A DNA stretch of 64,000 nt from a virus, in IMG/VR virus record IMGVR_UViG_3300037069_000806, positions 1 through 64,000 of that record; one strand, 5' to 3'. The notes beneath the pieces are model-generated. The model worked only from the letters and a program-made list of their open reading frames with translations. It was not told the DNA's origin and made no database searches. A program made the translations under genes and the position numbers. Below, piece after piece: positions 16,472 through 25,424 of this stretch (positions are counted from its first letter, which is position 1; each line of letters opens with the position of its first letter).

Positions 16472-17077
16472 ATGAGTGCTGTCTGGCCTGCTGGCATCAA
16501 GTCGTTCACCACCAAGGTGAACAACGTCAACGTCGTGGACGCTGGCGATGTCGACTCGCTCCAGGACGAGGTCAACGCCCTGGAGACGATCCTCGGCGTG
16601 AACCCCCACGGCTCTTACCTGACCGTGGCGGATCGCCTTGCCGCCCTGAACCCGGGCGCGTACCCCACCCCGATAACAGTGGTTGGGCCAGCACAGAGCA
16701 TCACGGCCACGGAGTGGGCCTACCTCCCGTCGCAGGTCTCGACCATCTTCACCTTGCCCGCCCCGGCCATCGTCCAGGCCTCATACGGTGCCTGGCTGTC
16801 GCTTGGTCCGACGCCCTCCACCAACGACGTCCGGCTAGGTTGCGTGATCTCGACCGGCGCAACCATCTCTCCGACCGACCCGTCGTGGGGGGCCGTCCCA
16901 TACTTGTTCAACTCCTCCAGTACGGACACGGCTGCGAGCCAGGGCTTCGCGACGAAGACCTTCACCTGCAACGCAGGAGCATCCGCTGCGGCGCTCTATG
17001 CCTACCGGACCAACACCTCCTCCACGGCTGCCGTGAGTTACGCCTTCCTCACCATCACCGTCCTGCGCTGGCTGTAA
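16472..17077 (+). CDS. Tail fibre/baseplate-associated protein
   Basis: 201 residues. The N-terminal 55 residues hold a short amphipathic helix (DVDSLQDEVNALETILGVNP) common at the attachment end of phage fibre proteins. The rest is beta-rich, Thr/Ser/Ala-heavy and ends TVLRWL. It sits between the J-like and I-like baseplate genes. The role is inferred from these features. Confidence 0.6.
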   Translation: MSAVWPAGIKSFTTKVNNVNVVDAGDVDSLQDEVNALETILGVNPHGSYLTVADRLAALNPGAYPTPITVVGPAQSITATEWAYLPSQVSTIFTLPAPAIVQASYGAWLSLGPTPSTNDVRLGCVISTGATISPTDPSWGAVPYLFNSSSTDTAASQGFATKTFTCNAGASAAALYAYRTNTSSTAAVSYAFLTITVLRWL

Positions 17078-17080
17078 CCC

Positions 17081-19525
17081 ATGGCCGTCTATGGGGTCGA
17101 CTACTACGGGACCGTCCGGTACGGAAGCGGCTCGGGCGGCAGTGGCAGCAGCGCATTCACCGTCGAGGACATCCGTGGCGCTAGCGTTGCTCCTCTCAGC
17201 GCGGTCCTCAATGACTTCGGCGTCGTCACGCTCAACTGGACATCCCCGGACACGCTGGGGGCCCAGGGATCCATCTACCAGATGGTCCGGATCGTTCGCA
17301 GCCTGCGCGGGTACCCGATCTCGTTCGATGACGGAGACCTTGCCTTCCAGTCCGCGTACCCGGCCACGTCCTACACCGACTCAGGGCTGCTGCCGGGTCG
17401 GTTCTACTACTACTCGGCCTTCATCGGTCTGACGCCGGTCAAGTGGGACAGCACCATCACGTACATCCAGAACGAGTTGGTCACGGGTTCCGACGGACAC
17501 CCCTACCTCGCGCTGGCGAACAACACGGCCACCGATCCCACTACGAACCCGGGCACATGGGAACTCCTCGCGGACGGTGCGGTTGTCTGGGTCAAGGCCG
17601 AGGGGATCACGGTGCTGCCGACCGCCAACCACTACTACAAGAATGCGGTCTACCAGAGCATCCCCGCCCCATACCGCGCGCTGAGCGACAGCGTCGGCAC
17701 CTCTCCGGCCGAGGTCGACAACCCGGACCTGCGCAAGTTCACCGACGTCTTCGCCTTCGCCCTGGATCAGATCCGCACCGACTACGACCAAATCCCTTTG
17801 TCTAGGGACGTAGACAAGATGCGGGCGTCTCTTCTCGACGTCCTCGCGGCTGACCTGGGCGATGGCACCTACCCGTCGGTTCCGTACCGGCAACGGCGGG
17901 CGCGCGCGAAGTCCTTCAGCATGATCAGCAGGCTGAAGGGCTCAGTGGAGGGCATCCGTTCGTCGGTCAACTCGGTCACCGACTGGGACATCGTGATCGA
18001 CCCCGGCACCAACATGATGCTTGACCTGGACGTGGCGGAGTTCCGGTACCCGATTGTTCCCGTGTGGAGCCTGGCGGTCTCTTACCCAGCCGGAGCCGTC
18101 GTGAAGGACGGGGCCTACTACTACCAGTGCAAGACCGGCGGGGCCCTTGGGACGGGCCAGGCACCCAGCGGGGCGGCCACCACCAATACGTGGTGGACCT
18201 ACCTGACCGAGGCGAACACGGAGTACCCGTACGTCGGGGACTACAGCCCGAACACCATCTACGGGAAGAGTTGCGTGGTCTCGTACAGCGGCCACTTCTA
18301 CCTCTCGGCGAACACCGGGCTGCTCGGCTCTGCTCCGACCGGGGCCGCGACCAGCAACGCGAACTGGACCTACCTGACGGACGACCTCGGTGTCCTCAAC
18401 GACGGCAACGTGGACACCGGAGGGTTCAGCGGCTGGGAGGCAGGTATCGGGACGCTGGACAAGGTCGCGACCGATCCCTACATCTTCAACTACTTCATGA
18501 CGAAGGCGCACAACCAAACAGGGCCCGACGGCAGCGCCAACGCGTCGAACCTGCTGAAGGTCACAAACCTGTCGGGTAGCACGCAGTCCGTCGGAGCGCG
18601 ATCCGTTCCTCGCATGTTGTCGACGGCCGCCCTCTCGAACGTGCTCACCCAGGGAGACGTGGCCAAGTGGGGTGTACCGATCCCCACGCCTGAAGACTGG
18701 GCGAGCAACAAGAAGTACCACGCGGCGGACGTGGTCCAGTGGGGGCCCTCTCGGTACGTCTGCGTCGCCGACAACGTCGGAGTCTCCCCAACGGGAACCA
18801 CCAACGGCAACCTCTACTGGGCATACCTCAGCCGGGTTGAGGACGTGGCATACACGGCTTCGTACTCGACCCAGAAGGCCGGGGCGACGGGGCGGGTGGC
18901 CCGCGCGCAGATCGAGTGGTACTCCGGCGATGGCGTCCTCATCGCAACCGCTGCTGAGTGGCTGGATAACACCGACATCGGGATGCAGTACGCCGACACT
19001 TTCGCGGGCTTCGGGATCCTCGACGTCCGGCATCTTCCGTTCCGGGCAGGTACCGCCGTGGATGCGACTTGGACCACGGTCGCCTCGTCGGCATGGCGGG
19101 TCGGGTACAACGTGGCCTACCTCGATCCTTCGGTTGCTGGCCAGCCCACTAGGGACTTCGCGTGGTTCACAGGCGAGACCAACGGGACAGTGGCCATCAC
19201 CTTCCGCGACATCCCGGCGTCTGCTACGCGGGGCTCCGGCGTGCTCTTTCGAGGGTCAGACGACTCCAACTACTGGTACGCGACCAGCAGGGCGCTGGTG
19301 AAGGTCGTGGCGGGGACAGCGACCACTCTTGCTACCTGGACACCCCTTAGCCCGGGCGACCGGATGAGGGTGAACTTCTCTGACAGCGCCGGGGGCGTCG
19401 AGGTTCTTAAGTACAACTCGGTCGACCAGTGGGTGGCGAACGGACGCTTCACGTCCCTGGCTATTTCCGCTGACACGTTCAACCAGACCGCGACCCGCGT
19501 CGGGGTCTACGCCGACTTCCTATAG
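17081..19525 (+). CDS. Baseplate I-like protein fused to repeated carbohydrate-binding modules
   Basis: 814 residues. A fibronectin-like N-terminal region (residues 20-130) precedes a segment with the tail protein I pattern (LRKFTDVFAFALDQIRTDYDQ... then SLLDVLAADLG near 250). At least four aromatic modules of the W....Y..G.VV...G..Y.....G..P....NWTYL type occur near residues 125, 330, 380 and 545, resembling chitin/cellulose-binding type 5/12 modules. The C-terminal 150 residues look like a jelly-roll. It probably links the wedge to side fibres and binds host glycans. Confidence 0.7.
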   Translation: MAVYGVDYYGTVRYGSGSGGSGSSAFTVEDIRGASVAPLSAVLNDFGVVTLNWTSPDTLGAQGSIYQMVRIVRSLRGYPISFDDGDLAFQSAYPATSYTDSGLLPGRFYYYSAFIGLTPVKWDSTITYIQNELVTGSDGHPYLALANNTATDPTTNPGTWELLADGAVVWVKAEGITVLPTANHYYKNAVYQSIPAPYRALSDSVGTSPAEVDNPDLRKFTDVFAFALDQIRTDYDQIPLSRDVDKMRASLLDVLAADLGDGTYPSVPYRQRRARAKSFSMISRLKGSVEGIRSSVNSVTDWDIVIDPGTNMMLDLDVAEFRYPIVPVWSLAVSYPAGAVVKDGAYYYQCKTGGALGTGQAPSGAATTNTWWTYLTEANTEYPYVGDYSPNTIYGKSCVVSYSGHFYLSANTGLLGSAPTGAATSNANWTYLTDDLGVLNDGNVDTGGFSGWEAGIGTLDKVATDPYIFNYFMTKAHNQTGPDGSANASNLLKVTNLSGSTQSVGARSVPRMLSTAALSNVLTQGDVAKWGVPIPTPEDWASNKKYHAADVVQWGPSRYVCVADNVGVSPTGTTNGNLYWAYLSRVEDVAYTASYSTQKAGATGRVARAQIEWYSGDGVLIATAAEWLDNTDIGMQYADTFAGFGILDVRHLPFRAGTAVDATWTTVASSAWRVGYNVAYLDPSVAGQPTRDFAWFTGETNGTVAITFRDIPASATRGSGVLFRGSDDSNYWYATSRALVKVVAGTATTLATWTPLSPGDRMRVNFSDSAGGVEVLKYNSVDQWVANGRFTSLAISADTFNQTATRVGVYADFL

Positions 19526-19533
19526 GACTACTG

Positions 19534-21570
19534 ATGACTGTCTTCTTCCCTGGCCCCCTGAGCGGCCACGTCGGGCTCTCCGGTGACATCACGCTGCGCA
19601 AGTTCGTGCCCGCCAACAGCCTGTCCGACTTCGCCTACTGGCACACCAAGCGCAGCCAGATCACCGCAGGGAACGACCGGCCGGACCCGATCATGACGCT
19701 GGTCACGCAGTCCGACGAGTACACCAACACGACCTGGGTCCGGCCCGCTGTGGCCGCGACCGCTCCCCGCGAGTACTACAAGACCTTCGACCCAGTTAAC
19801 CCGGACTCCTCGGTTCTGCTCTGGCCACGGGCGAAGTTCGCGGCGGTCAAGGCGATCTGGGATGCGGTCCCCAACAACGAGGCGCACCTGCTGACGGACG
19901 TCCAGTTCGAGCAGTCCCAGGGCAGCCTTCGCAACCTGCTGTCCTTCGAGGCCGCGACCATGGAGGGGCGCGTCTTCCCCTACGTGGAGTGGGTCGGGGG
20001 CGGCACCGCCACGCTTGACGTCAATGGGTACCCCGGCGTGGACCAGAGCACTGACCGGGCCTTCTCCGGCACGCACTCCTGCAAGGTGCTCGGGGCTTCG
20101 GACGGAGCGAACTACTCCCCGATCACCACTCCCTTCTTGGGAATGGGGGACGTCGCTGGGATGGATGGCGAGTACATCACGGGCCAAGCGATGATCAGCG
20201 CTTCCACCAGCGGCAGGCAGTACGAGTTGAACGTTCGGTTCTACGACGCGAACGGTGCGGCCCTCGGCACCGTGACCTCCTCGACCATGACGAGCAACGG
20301 CACCGACACCTGGATTCCGGTGACCATGATCGCTCTCGTCCCGGCTGGAGCCATCTGGGCTTCGGTGGTGGGCGTCGGGCTGGCGCAGAAGTACAAGTCT
20401 GCGACGGCAGCCTCCTGGTCGTACGACTCCACCAGCGGCAAGAACACAGTCACGACCACAGCCGCCCACAACTTCGACGCTGGGCAGGAGGTCATAGTCA
20501 ACACGAGCGAGGCCGACATCAACGGCACCTTCGTGATCACCGACGTGACCAGCACCACCTTCTCGTACCGGGTCTCACCGGCCCCCGTCTCGTCGGGAAC
20601 CTGCACCGGGACCGCGCAGGCATACGACGTGTTCTACGTGGATGACACCCGGCTGCTAGCGCCGCAGGCTTCCTACGGCCCTCGCGCCTACCAGTCGCCC
20701 CGCTCGTTCAACATCAAGGTGCGCCCTCAGAGCATCAACCGGGTCCGGAATCCCAGCATCGAGGACGCGACCATCGGAACACGCGGCTACGCGGCCTTCG
20801 GTCCTGGCACCCCGGCGGTCAGTCGCGACACGACAGTAGCCAAGAGCGGCGCGGCGTCCCTCCACGTTCACGTCCCCTACAACGCGGGAGCGACGACCGA
20901 CACCTACGGGGTTCGAACGACCACGTCAGCCGACGGGGTCAACAACTCGCTGGTGACCGGTCTGAAGCCCTCCACGACGTACACCTTCAGCACCTGGCTC
21001 AAGCAGGGACCCGGCTGCCCCAACGTCCGGACGCTCTTCGGAGTGGGGGAGGACCGGTTCAGCGGGCTAACCGCAGCAGACATCCGGGCCATGCATTCCA
21101 ACAACCCCATGTACGTGGATGGGGACTGGACCCGGCTCTTCTACACCTTCACGACCTCCGACAGCGAACTCACGGGCGAGTGCTTCCTCAAGGCCTACAT
21201 CGCCAACGACGACCAGCAGTCTGGGGTCAACTCCGACTTCTGGATCGACATGACCATGGTCATCGAGGGCAACCTGCCGGGCGACTACTTCGACGGCGGC
21301 ACCAGCATCGACACGATGTGGACCGGCACCCCGTCCTGGTCACGCAGCCATTACTACCCGGGGCTCCGCGAGCGGTCAACCGTCTTGACCGAACTGGTTA
21401 CGAATGCGCTTCCCAGAGATGCGGCTTTCACTGTTACATTCGGAGTGGACGAAGACCAGTACATCCCGTCCGTCGGAACACCCGCTGCCCCCGGCGCACC
21501 TGGACCGCGCTACCTCGGGCGCGACTCGCCATACCCGGAGCGGCTCATCGCCGCCCTGTCGTCGTACTAG
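19534..21570 (+). CDS. Tail fibre with jelly-roll carbohydrate-binding domains
   Basis: 678 residues in a tail-distal position. Two CBM-like beta-sandwich units are visible: one around residues 150-260 (FSGTHSCKVLGASDGANYS), another beginning INRVRNPSIEDATIG near 405 with KSGAASLHVHV and GLKPSTTYTFSTWLK. A small Ig/ubiquitin-like insertion, AHNFDAGQEVIVN, lies near 310. No hydrolase motif was recognised. It probably determines receptor specificity together with the collagen-like fibres. Confidence 0.68.
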   Translation: MTVFFPGPLSGHVGLSGDITLRKFVPANSLSDFAYWHTKRSQITAGNDRPDPIMTLVTQSDEYTNTTWVRPAVAATAPREYYKTFDPVNPDSSVLLWPRAKFAAVKAIWDAVPNNEAHLLTDVQFEQSQGSLRNLLSFEAATMEGRVFPYVEWVGGGTATLDVNGYPGVDQSTDRAFSGTHSCKVLGASDGANYSPITTPFLGMGDVAGMDGEYITGQAMISASTSGRQYELNVRFYDANGAALGTVTSSTMTSNGTDTWIPVTMIALVPAGAIWASVVGVGLAQKYKSATAASWSYDSTSGKNTVTTTAAHNFDAGQEVIVNTSEADINGTFVITDVTSTTFSYRVSPAPVSSGTCTGTAQAYDVFYVDDTRLLAPQASYGPRAYQSPRSFNIKVRPQSINRVRNPSIEDATIGTRGYAAFGPGTPAVSRDTTVAKSGAASLHVHVPYNAGATTDTYGVRTTTSADGVNNSLVTGLKPSTTYTFSTWLKQGPGCPNVRTLFGVGEDRFSGLTAADIRAMHSNNPMYVDGDWTRLFYTFTTSDSELTGECFLKAYIANDDQQSGVNSDFWIDMTMVIEGNLPGDYFDGGTSIDTMWTGTPSWSRSHYYPGLRERSTVLTELVTNALPRDAAFTVTFGVDEDQYIPSVGTPAAPGAPGPRYLGRDSPYPERLIAALSSY

Positions 21571-21578
21571 GAGAACCC

Positions 21579-22025
21579 ATGTCTTCTCAGACCATTCAAC
21601 TCATCACCTGGGCCATCACCGTTGTGGCTCCCCTGATCGTCGGGCTCGTCACCAAGTCCTCCACCAACAGCCGGGTCAAGTCCCTGCTGCTCGCGGCCCT
21701 AAGCCTGGCAGTCGGTGTCGGCAACCAGGCCGTGACCGCAGCCAACGCGCACGCCGCGTTCAACCTAACCGGCGCGCTGTACGCATCGACAACGGCCCTG
21801 GTGACCTCGGTGGCCCTGCACTACGGCGTGTTCAAGCCGACCGGTGCCGCTGCGGCCGTGGCCAGCACCCTGGTCAAGGATGTTCCGGCCCTGGCCCCCG
21901 TTGTTGCCGACATCGAGGCGGCCCTTCCTGCGGCTCCGGCCCCGGCGGACGTGGCGACAGAGTCTGCGGATGTCGCGTCGGCCGTGGCGGCTGACCCGGC
22001 GGTCGCCTCCGACCACGGTGCTTGA
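21579..22025 (+). CDS. Holin-like membrane protein
   Basis: 148 residues. Three hydrophobic stretches (ITWAITVVAPLIVGLVT, LLLAALSLAVGVG, YASTTALVTSVALHYGVF) fill the first 95 residues; the rest is an Ala/Pro/Val-rich acidic tail. The GAGAAC ribosome region lies just after the fibre stop. It overlaps the next membrane gene by 8 nt. Size, topology and pairing fit a holin/antiholin pair, but the endolysin is 26 kb away, so a lysis role is only a proposal. Confidence 0.55.
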   Translation: MSSQTIQLITWAITVVAPLIVGLVTKSSTNSRVKSLLLAALSLAVGVGNQAVTAANAHAAFNLTGALYASTTALVTSVALHYGVFKPTGAAAAVASTLVKDVPALAPVVADIEAALPAAPAPADVATESADVASAVAADPAVASDHGA

Positions 22026-22284
22026 TCTGATCCTGCTCGTCCTCGCAGTGTTCTGGGCCTGGGAGGGGCTGCTCCCGCTGCTCCCCTCCTGGGTGCCGGA
22101 CGCCGCCAAGGCCGGGCTCGTTGCCGCCCTCGCCTTCGGGTTCACCTACCTCCCGCGCAGCGTCCTCCTGGCCCTGGCGGGCGCAGGCGCTGTGGGGCTG
22201 CTGCACGTCGCGTTCGTCCGTCCCAAGGAGCAGGCAACCACTGTCGCCCGGGCCGGTCGAGGACGGATCCCCGGTCTCCCATAG
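22018..22284 (+). CDS. Small membrane protein, possible holin partner
   Basis: 88 residues from GTG at 22018, overlapping the previous gene by 8 nt. Hydrophobic segments LDLILLVLAVFWAWEGLLPLL, AAKAGLVAALAFGF and SVLLALAGAGAVGLLHVAFV suggest three membrane passes, followed by a basic tail (RPKEQ...RAGRGRIPG). No homologue was recognised. The overlap indicates coupled translation with the upstream membrane protein. Confidence 0.55.
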   Translation: MLDLILLVLAVFWAWEGLLPLLPSWVPDAAKAGLVAALAFGFTYLPRSVLLALAGAGAVGLLHVAFVRPKEQATTVARAGRGRIPGLP

Positions 22285-22287
22285 GGG

Positions 22288-22327
22288 GCGTGTCGGTGGA
22301 CTTCGAACCGCTTCTTCCGTTACGGTT
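22288..22327 (+). promoter_or_regulatory. Composite promoter, GCGTGTCG/GAACCGCT/ACGGTT type
   Basis: GCGTGTCG, 9 nt, GAACCGCT (one mismatch to the palindrome), 9 nt, ACGGTT. It lies 39 nt before the TTG start at 22366 and at the junction between tail and DNA metabolism genes. Same architecture as 1296, 37152 and 49988. Confidence 0.6.
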
Positions 22328-22365
22328 TCTGGTGGAGTGTATTAACTACCACCAGGGAGCACCCA

Positions 22366-23508
22366 TTGGCTGACCAGAAGATTCTGTTGGGCTTCTACGG
22401 ACCCGGCGACTCAACCACGGCGAACACCGCCGAACTGCTTGACGACTTCCTTGATCATGAGGACGAGATCACCGTCGTGGTCCCGGCCGCCAAGCGCCCT
22501 AGCAAGGGCATCCAGTCCGTCTACGACTGGATCATGGAGGGCCAGGCCCCGCTCCAACAGGTCATCATCACTGGCGACGAGGATCTGCCCCGGGACTACC
22601 CGGAGGAAGACCTGGCGGACGCCCGGGACGACGACCCGTTCGGCGTGGTGTTCTCCGCCGAGGCGGACGAGGCCTACGACAAGGTCTTCCTCATCGTCTT
22701 GTGGGGCGAGGACGGCGACGAGGCCACTGAGTCCCTGGTCCTGAGCGCCCAGCGCGCCGTGGGCATCAAGGTGCTCGATCTGACCTCCGGCCTGGACGTC
22801 ATCGTGCTCGCGCCCCCGGCTGCCGAACCGGCTGAGGATGAGGCAACAGCGCCCGCTCCGGCCCCGCTGAAGAAGAAGCGTCCCTCCGTGGCGGAGAAGG
22901 CAGCCGAGGCCGCAGAGGCCGCTGTAGAGGCTCCCCCTCCGGACGACGAAAGGGCCGCTGCGCCGGACAACCCCGACGAGGACGCTGCGCCACGGTCGGC
23001 ACGGGAGATCCGCGAGGCCATCGAGGCGACGACGTGCAAGTTCTCTGACGAAGAGCGGGCTGCTGATCGCCTTCGGCTCCAGTCCCTTCAGGACGGAGCG
23101 GCCTACGAGCCAGTCGACCTGCCGCACGACGGTGGCGGTGCTCACGTCGAGCGCAACTACCTGACTGAGTTCGAGGAGTCCTACGAGCGGATGATGGCCG
23201 CCGCCCGGGCGCTGATCGCGGACAACATGGAGCGGGCAGTCCAGCACGAGCAGGAGATGGCTGACCTGCACTTCTCCCACACCGGGGAGCGGACACCGGC
23301 TGAGGCCCCCGCCAAGACCCGTGGACGGCCCCGCAAGGACGGTTCCCCGGCGCAGCCCAGGGACACCCGCGTGCGGGTGCTGGTGGACGCCTCAGGGCAG
23401 GTCATCGGTAAGCGCGGATCGGGTCGGCCACCGGCTGACACCACGACCCTGAGCCTCGACCCGGAGGAGTACGCCGTGCTCGCCGGTCACCTCGGACTGG
23501 AGGACTGA
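22366..23508 (+). CDS. Acidic protein with AT-hook-like motifs
   Basis: 380 residues from TTG, with AGGGAG 13-18 nt upstream; no better in-frame start was seen. The N-terminal 150 residues look like an alpha/beta nucleotide-binding fold (ILLGFYGPGDSTTAN, then VYDWIMEGQAPLQQVIITGDED). A long Ala/Glu/Pro linker follows. Near the C-terminus are RGRPRKDG and KRGSGRPP, both AT-hook-like minor-groove-binding motifs. Probably a DNA-associated phage regulator or nucleoid-like protein. The fold call for the N-terminus is tentative. Confidence 0.6.
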   Translation: MADQKILLGFYGPGDSTTANTAELLDDFLDHEDEITVVVPAAKRPSKGIQSVYDWIMEGQAPLQQVIITGDEDLPRDYPEEDLADARDDDPFGVVFSAEADEAYDKVFLIVLWGEDGDEATESLVLSAQRAVGIKVLDLTSGLDVIVLAPPAAEPAEDEATAPAPAPLKKKRPSVAEKAAEAAEAAVEAPPPDDERAAAPDNPDEDAAPRSAREIREAIEATTCKFSDEERAADRLRLQSLQDGAAYEPVDLPHDGGGAHVERNYLTEFEESYERMMAAARALIADNMERAVQHEQEMADLHFSHTGERTPAEAPAKTRGRPRKDGSPAQPRDTRVRVLVDASGQVIGKRGSGRPPADTTTLSLDPEEYAVLAGHLGLED

Positions 23509-23654
23509 TGTCCATGTGGGACGTACTAATCAAGAAGGCAGAGAAGGCTGACGGGACCAACCTCGTCGTGGCTCTCCTGCTGTTCGCGCTGGTGGCTTGT
23601 GGCGCTGTCTTGGGGTTCGTCGCAGTGCTGGCTGCTTGGTCGAATCACCACTGA
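23508..23654 (+). CDS. Small single-pass membrane protein
   Basis: 48 residues, ATG overlapping the upstream TGA. A charged N-terminus (MWDVLIKKAEKADG) is followed by one clear transmembrane segment (LVVALLLFALVACGAVLGF) and a short tail. Function unknown. It precedes a strong terminator. Confidence 0.55.
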   Translation: MSMWDVLIKKAEKADGTNLVVALLLFALVACGAVLGFVAVLAAWSNHH

Positions 23655-23664
23655 CAGGAAAGGG

Positions 23665-23704
23665 GAGAGGGCCCGGGAGCAATGCGCTCAGACCGGGCCC
23701 TCTC
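23665..23704 (+). terminator. Transcription terminator hairpin
   Basis: A perfect 12-bp GC-rich stem: GAGAGGGCCCGG (23665-23676) pairs with CCGGGCCCTCTC (23693-23704), with a 16-nt loop. There is no U-run, as is common for actinomycete terminators. It separates the 22.3-kb operon from the replication initiator. Confidence 0.8.
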
Positions 23705-23760
23705 ATTGGCCAGCGAGCCCACCACAAACCCGCCGAACCGACACGAGAGAAGCGTATCAG

Positions 23761-24687
23761 ATGACACATCAAACAGAAGCGACACGCCGGGACTGGAAGA
23801 GGTGGGCCTTGAACTTCGACGGACTCACGACGACCCAGAAGATGGTGCTCATCGTCCTGGCAGATCACGTCAACGACGTCGCTTCCTGCTTCCCTTCCAT
23901 CGCCAGCATTGCGCACACCTCGGGACTGAAGGAGCGGGCCGTCTACATGGCCCTGAACGACCTCGAAGCGGCCGGTGCCATCAAACGCGAGAGCCGGTCA
24001 GCGGACCGCAAGTCGACCGTCTACCACCTGCTGATCCCGGTCACGGTGGAGGGCGATTGGACCGATGAGGACCCCCTGCATGACGTGCATCCCCTGCATC
24101 AGATGCACCCTTCCGAACCGGTTCAAAGAAGGGCAAACCGGACAGACCCCCTGCATCAGATGCACCCTAAGGTAACTGATGTATCTAAGGATCAGATGGT
24201 AGGGACTTCGTCCCTACTGCCGACTACGTCGGCAGGTTCTGGAACCAGAGTTCGTTCGAAGCCCAAGAGGAACCAGCCGGTCCTGGATGAGGATCCCCAG
24301 TCGGTTGCCCTGCGGGACATCGAGTCGACCGGCCAACCAGCGGTCCCGGAGATCCGCGAACGGCCCCGGCCTTCCGGCCGCCGGGATGTCGATCCGGACA
24401 CCGGTCTCGGGCTGGCTCAGTACCTGACCAAGGCCGCCAACCAGCGGGTCCCGTCGTTCGGCGACGAGAACATCCTCGCTTCGAAGATCAAGACCTGGGG
24501 CCAGGACCCTGCGGTCGTCCGGCTCATGGCGGACGTGTACGTGGCGAGCGGCTACCACCGTGGCGCGCGGTCGATCTGGCTGGACTTCATCAGCCGCCGG
24601 GAGGAACTACTCCGGCTGGTCGAGGGCCGTGTCGAGCGGGACCAGGACGAGTCGAACCGGGATGACCCGACGCGCTGGGTCTGGTGA
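23761..24687 (+). CDS. Winged-helix replication initiator
   Basis: 308 residues from ATG with GAGAGAAG upstream. Residues 18-95 form a winged-helix/HTH (TTTQKMVLIVLADHVN, CFPSIASIAHTSGLKERAVYMALNDLEAAGAI), as in phage DnaD/O-type initiators. A variable linker carries the repeated peptide PLHQMHP encoded by DNA iterons. The C-terminal part (YLTKAANQRVPSFGDENILASKIKTW) may contact the loader or helicase. It is followed by a DnaC-like loader and DnaB helicase. An origin inside this gene is likely (see iterons). Confidence 0.75.
   Translation: MTHQTEATRRDWKRWALNFDGLTTTQKMVLIVLADHVNDVASCFPSIASIAHTSGLKERAVYMALNDLEAAGAIKRESRSADRKSTVYHLLIPVTVEGDWTDEDPLHDVHPLHQMHPSEPVQRRANRTDPLHQMHPKVTDVSKDQMVGTSSLLPTTSAGSGTRVRSKPKRNQPVLDEDPQSVALRDIESTGQPAVPEIRERPRPSGRRDVDPDTGLGLAQYLTKAANQRVPSFGDENILASKIKTWGQDPAVVRLMADVYVASGYHRGARSIWLDFISRREELLRLVEGRVERDQDESNRDDPTRWVW
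24073..24167 (+). repeat. Iterons inside initiator gene (candidate origin)
   Basis: Two identical 20-bp copies (CCCCTGCATCAGATGCACCC) lie at 24091-24110 and 24148-24167. A degenerate copy, CCCCTGCATGACGTGCAT, lies at 24073-24090. Each contains an interrupted palindrome, TGCAT-N3-ATGCA or a variant. They encode the linker of the initiator protein. An AACCGGTT site (24116-24123) lies between the exact copies. Confidence 0.75.
24199..24235 (+). other. Two tandem perfect hairpins next to iterons
   Basis: GTAGGGAC-TTC-GTCCCTAC (24199-24217) is followed directly by CTGCCGAC-TAC-GTCGGCAG (24217-24235). Each has an 8-bp perfect stem and 3-nt loop. They lie 32 nt after the last iteron in the linker-coding region of the initiator. 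They may act in origin melting or primer synthesis. Confidence 0.65.
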
Positions 24688-24697
24688 GCCAAGCCAA

Positions 24698-24720
24698 GAA
24701 CCGGTTCTTCTGGTACGGTT
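24698..24720 (+). promoter_or_regulatory. Candidate promoter GAACCGGT-N9-ACGGTT
   Basis: GAACCGGT (24698-24705), 9 nt, ACGGTT (24715-24720), 32 nt before the helicase loader ATG. The downstream half matches the composite promoters; the GCGTGTCG element is absent. Confidence 0.5.
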
Positions 24721-24752
24721 CATGGGAACCACCACGAACGGAGCATGCCACC

Positions 24753-25424
24753 ATGGAGAAGTCCAGCGACACCATCGCCCCGGCGACGATGCTCCGGGTA
24801 TATCAAGGCGAGGCCAAGATTCCCGTGGCCTACCGAGGTGCCCGGCTAACCCCGGACTCTCCGCGCGAGGCGTGGCAGTTCGTGGATCATCTCCGTGACC
24901 ACTACGTGACCAAGCACCGCCCGTTGGACGAGTACCCCGACGACCCCCGCAAGATCGGTCGCGGTCTTTGGCTCGCGGGCCCCGCCGGTACCGGCAAGAC
25001 ATGGCTGGCCTGCGCCATTCTCAACGAGATCATCATCAACAAGCGGCACGCCGACGGTAAGCGCCTCGACCCGTACTTCATGCGAATCCAGGACTACTTC
25101 GCAGCCCGGCTCCGCCTCCCCAAACTCCGCGACGATGACATCGAGGGCTTCTACCTCTCCCGGGAGGTCGCCAACGTCGAGCAGTCCTGCGTCGTGGTGC
25201 TGGACGACCTCGGCAAGGAGCACTCCAACGAGCGCGGCTGGTCCCAGACGGAGATCAACCGGATCGTCCGAGCGCGGCAGATGGACGGTATGCCCACGAT
25301 CATCACGACCAACCTGAAGCATTCCGACTTGGCCGAGAGGTACCGGGACCCGGCGTTCGCTGACTTCGTGACCGGGGCATTCACTCCCGTCGGTCTCGCG
25401 GGTGGCTCTAGGCGGCGTGACTGA
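24753..25424 (+). CDS. DnaC-like helicase loader (AAA+ ATPase)
   Basis: 223 residues. Start chosen at ATG 24753 because an ACGGAGC ribosome site lies 10 nt upstream and the upstream frame extension crosses the promoter. Walker A is GPAGTGKT (76-83), Walker B CVVVLDDLG (about 148-156), with a sensor-like TTNLKHSDL near 188. The layout matches DnaC/DnaI/IstB-type ATPases that load the replicative helicase. It sits between initiator and DnaB helicase genes, supporting that role. Confidence 0.85.
   Translation: MEKSSDTIAPATMLRVYQGEAKIPVAYRGARLTPDSPREAWQFVDHLRDHYVTKHRPLDEYPDDPRKIGRGLWLAGPAGTGKTWLACAILNEIIINKRHADGKRLDPYFMRIQDYFAARLRLPKLRDDDIEGFYLSREVANVEQSCVVVLDDLGKEHSNERGWSQTEINRIVRARQMDGMPTIITTNLKHSDLAERYRDPAFADFVTGAFTPVGLAGGSRRRD

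Noticed and set aside
24116-24123. AACCGGTT within the initiator gene as a promoter
   Set aside because: No -10 element or start codon follows; it lies among iterons and may have another role or be chance.
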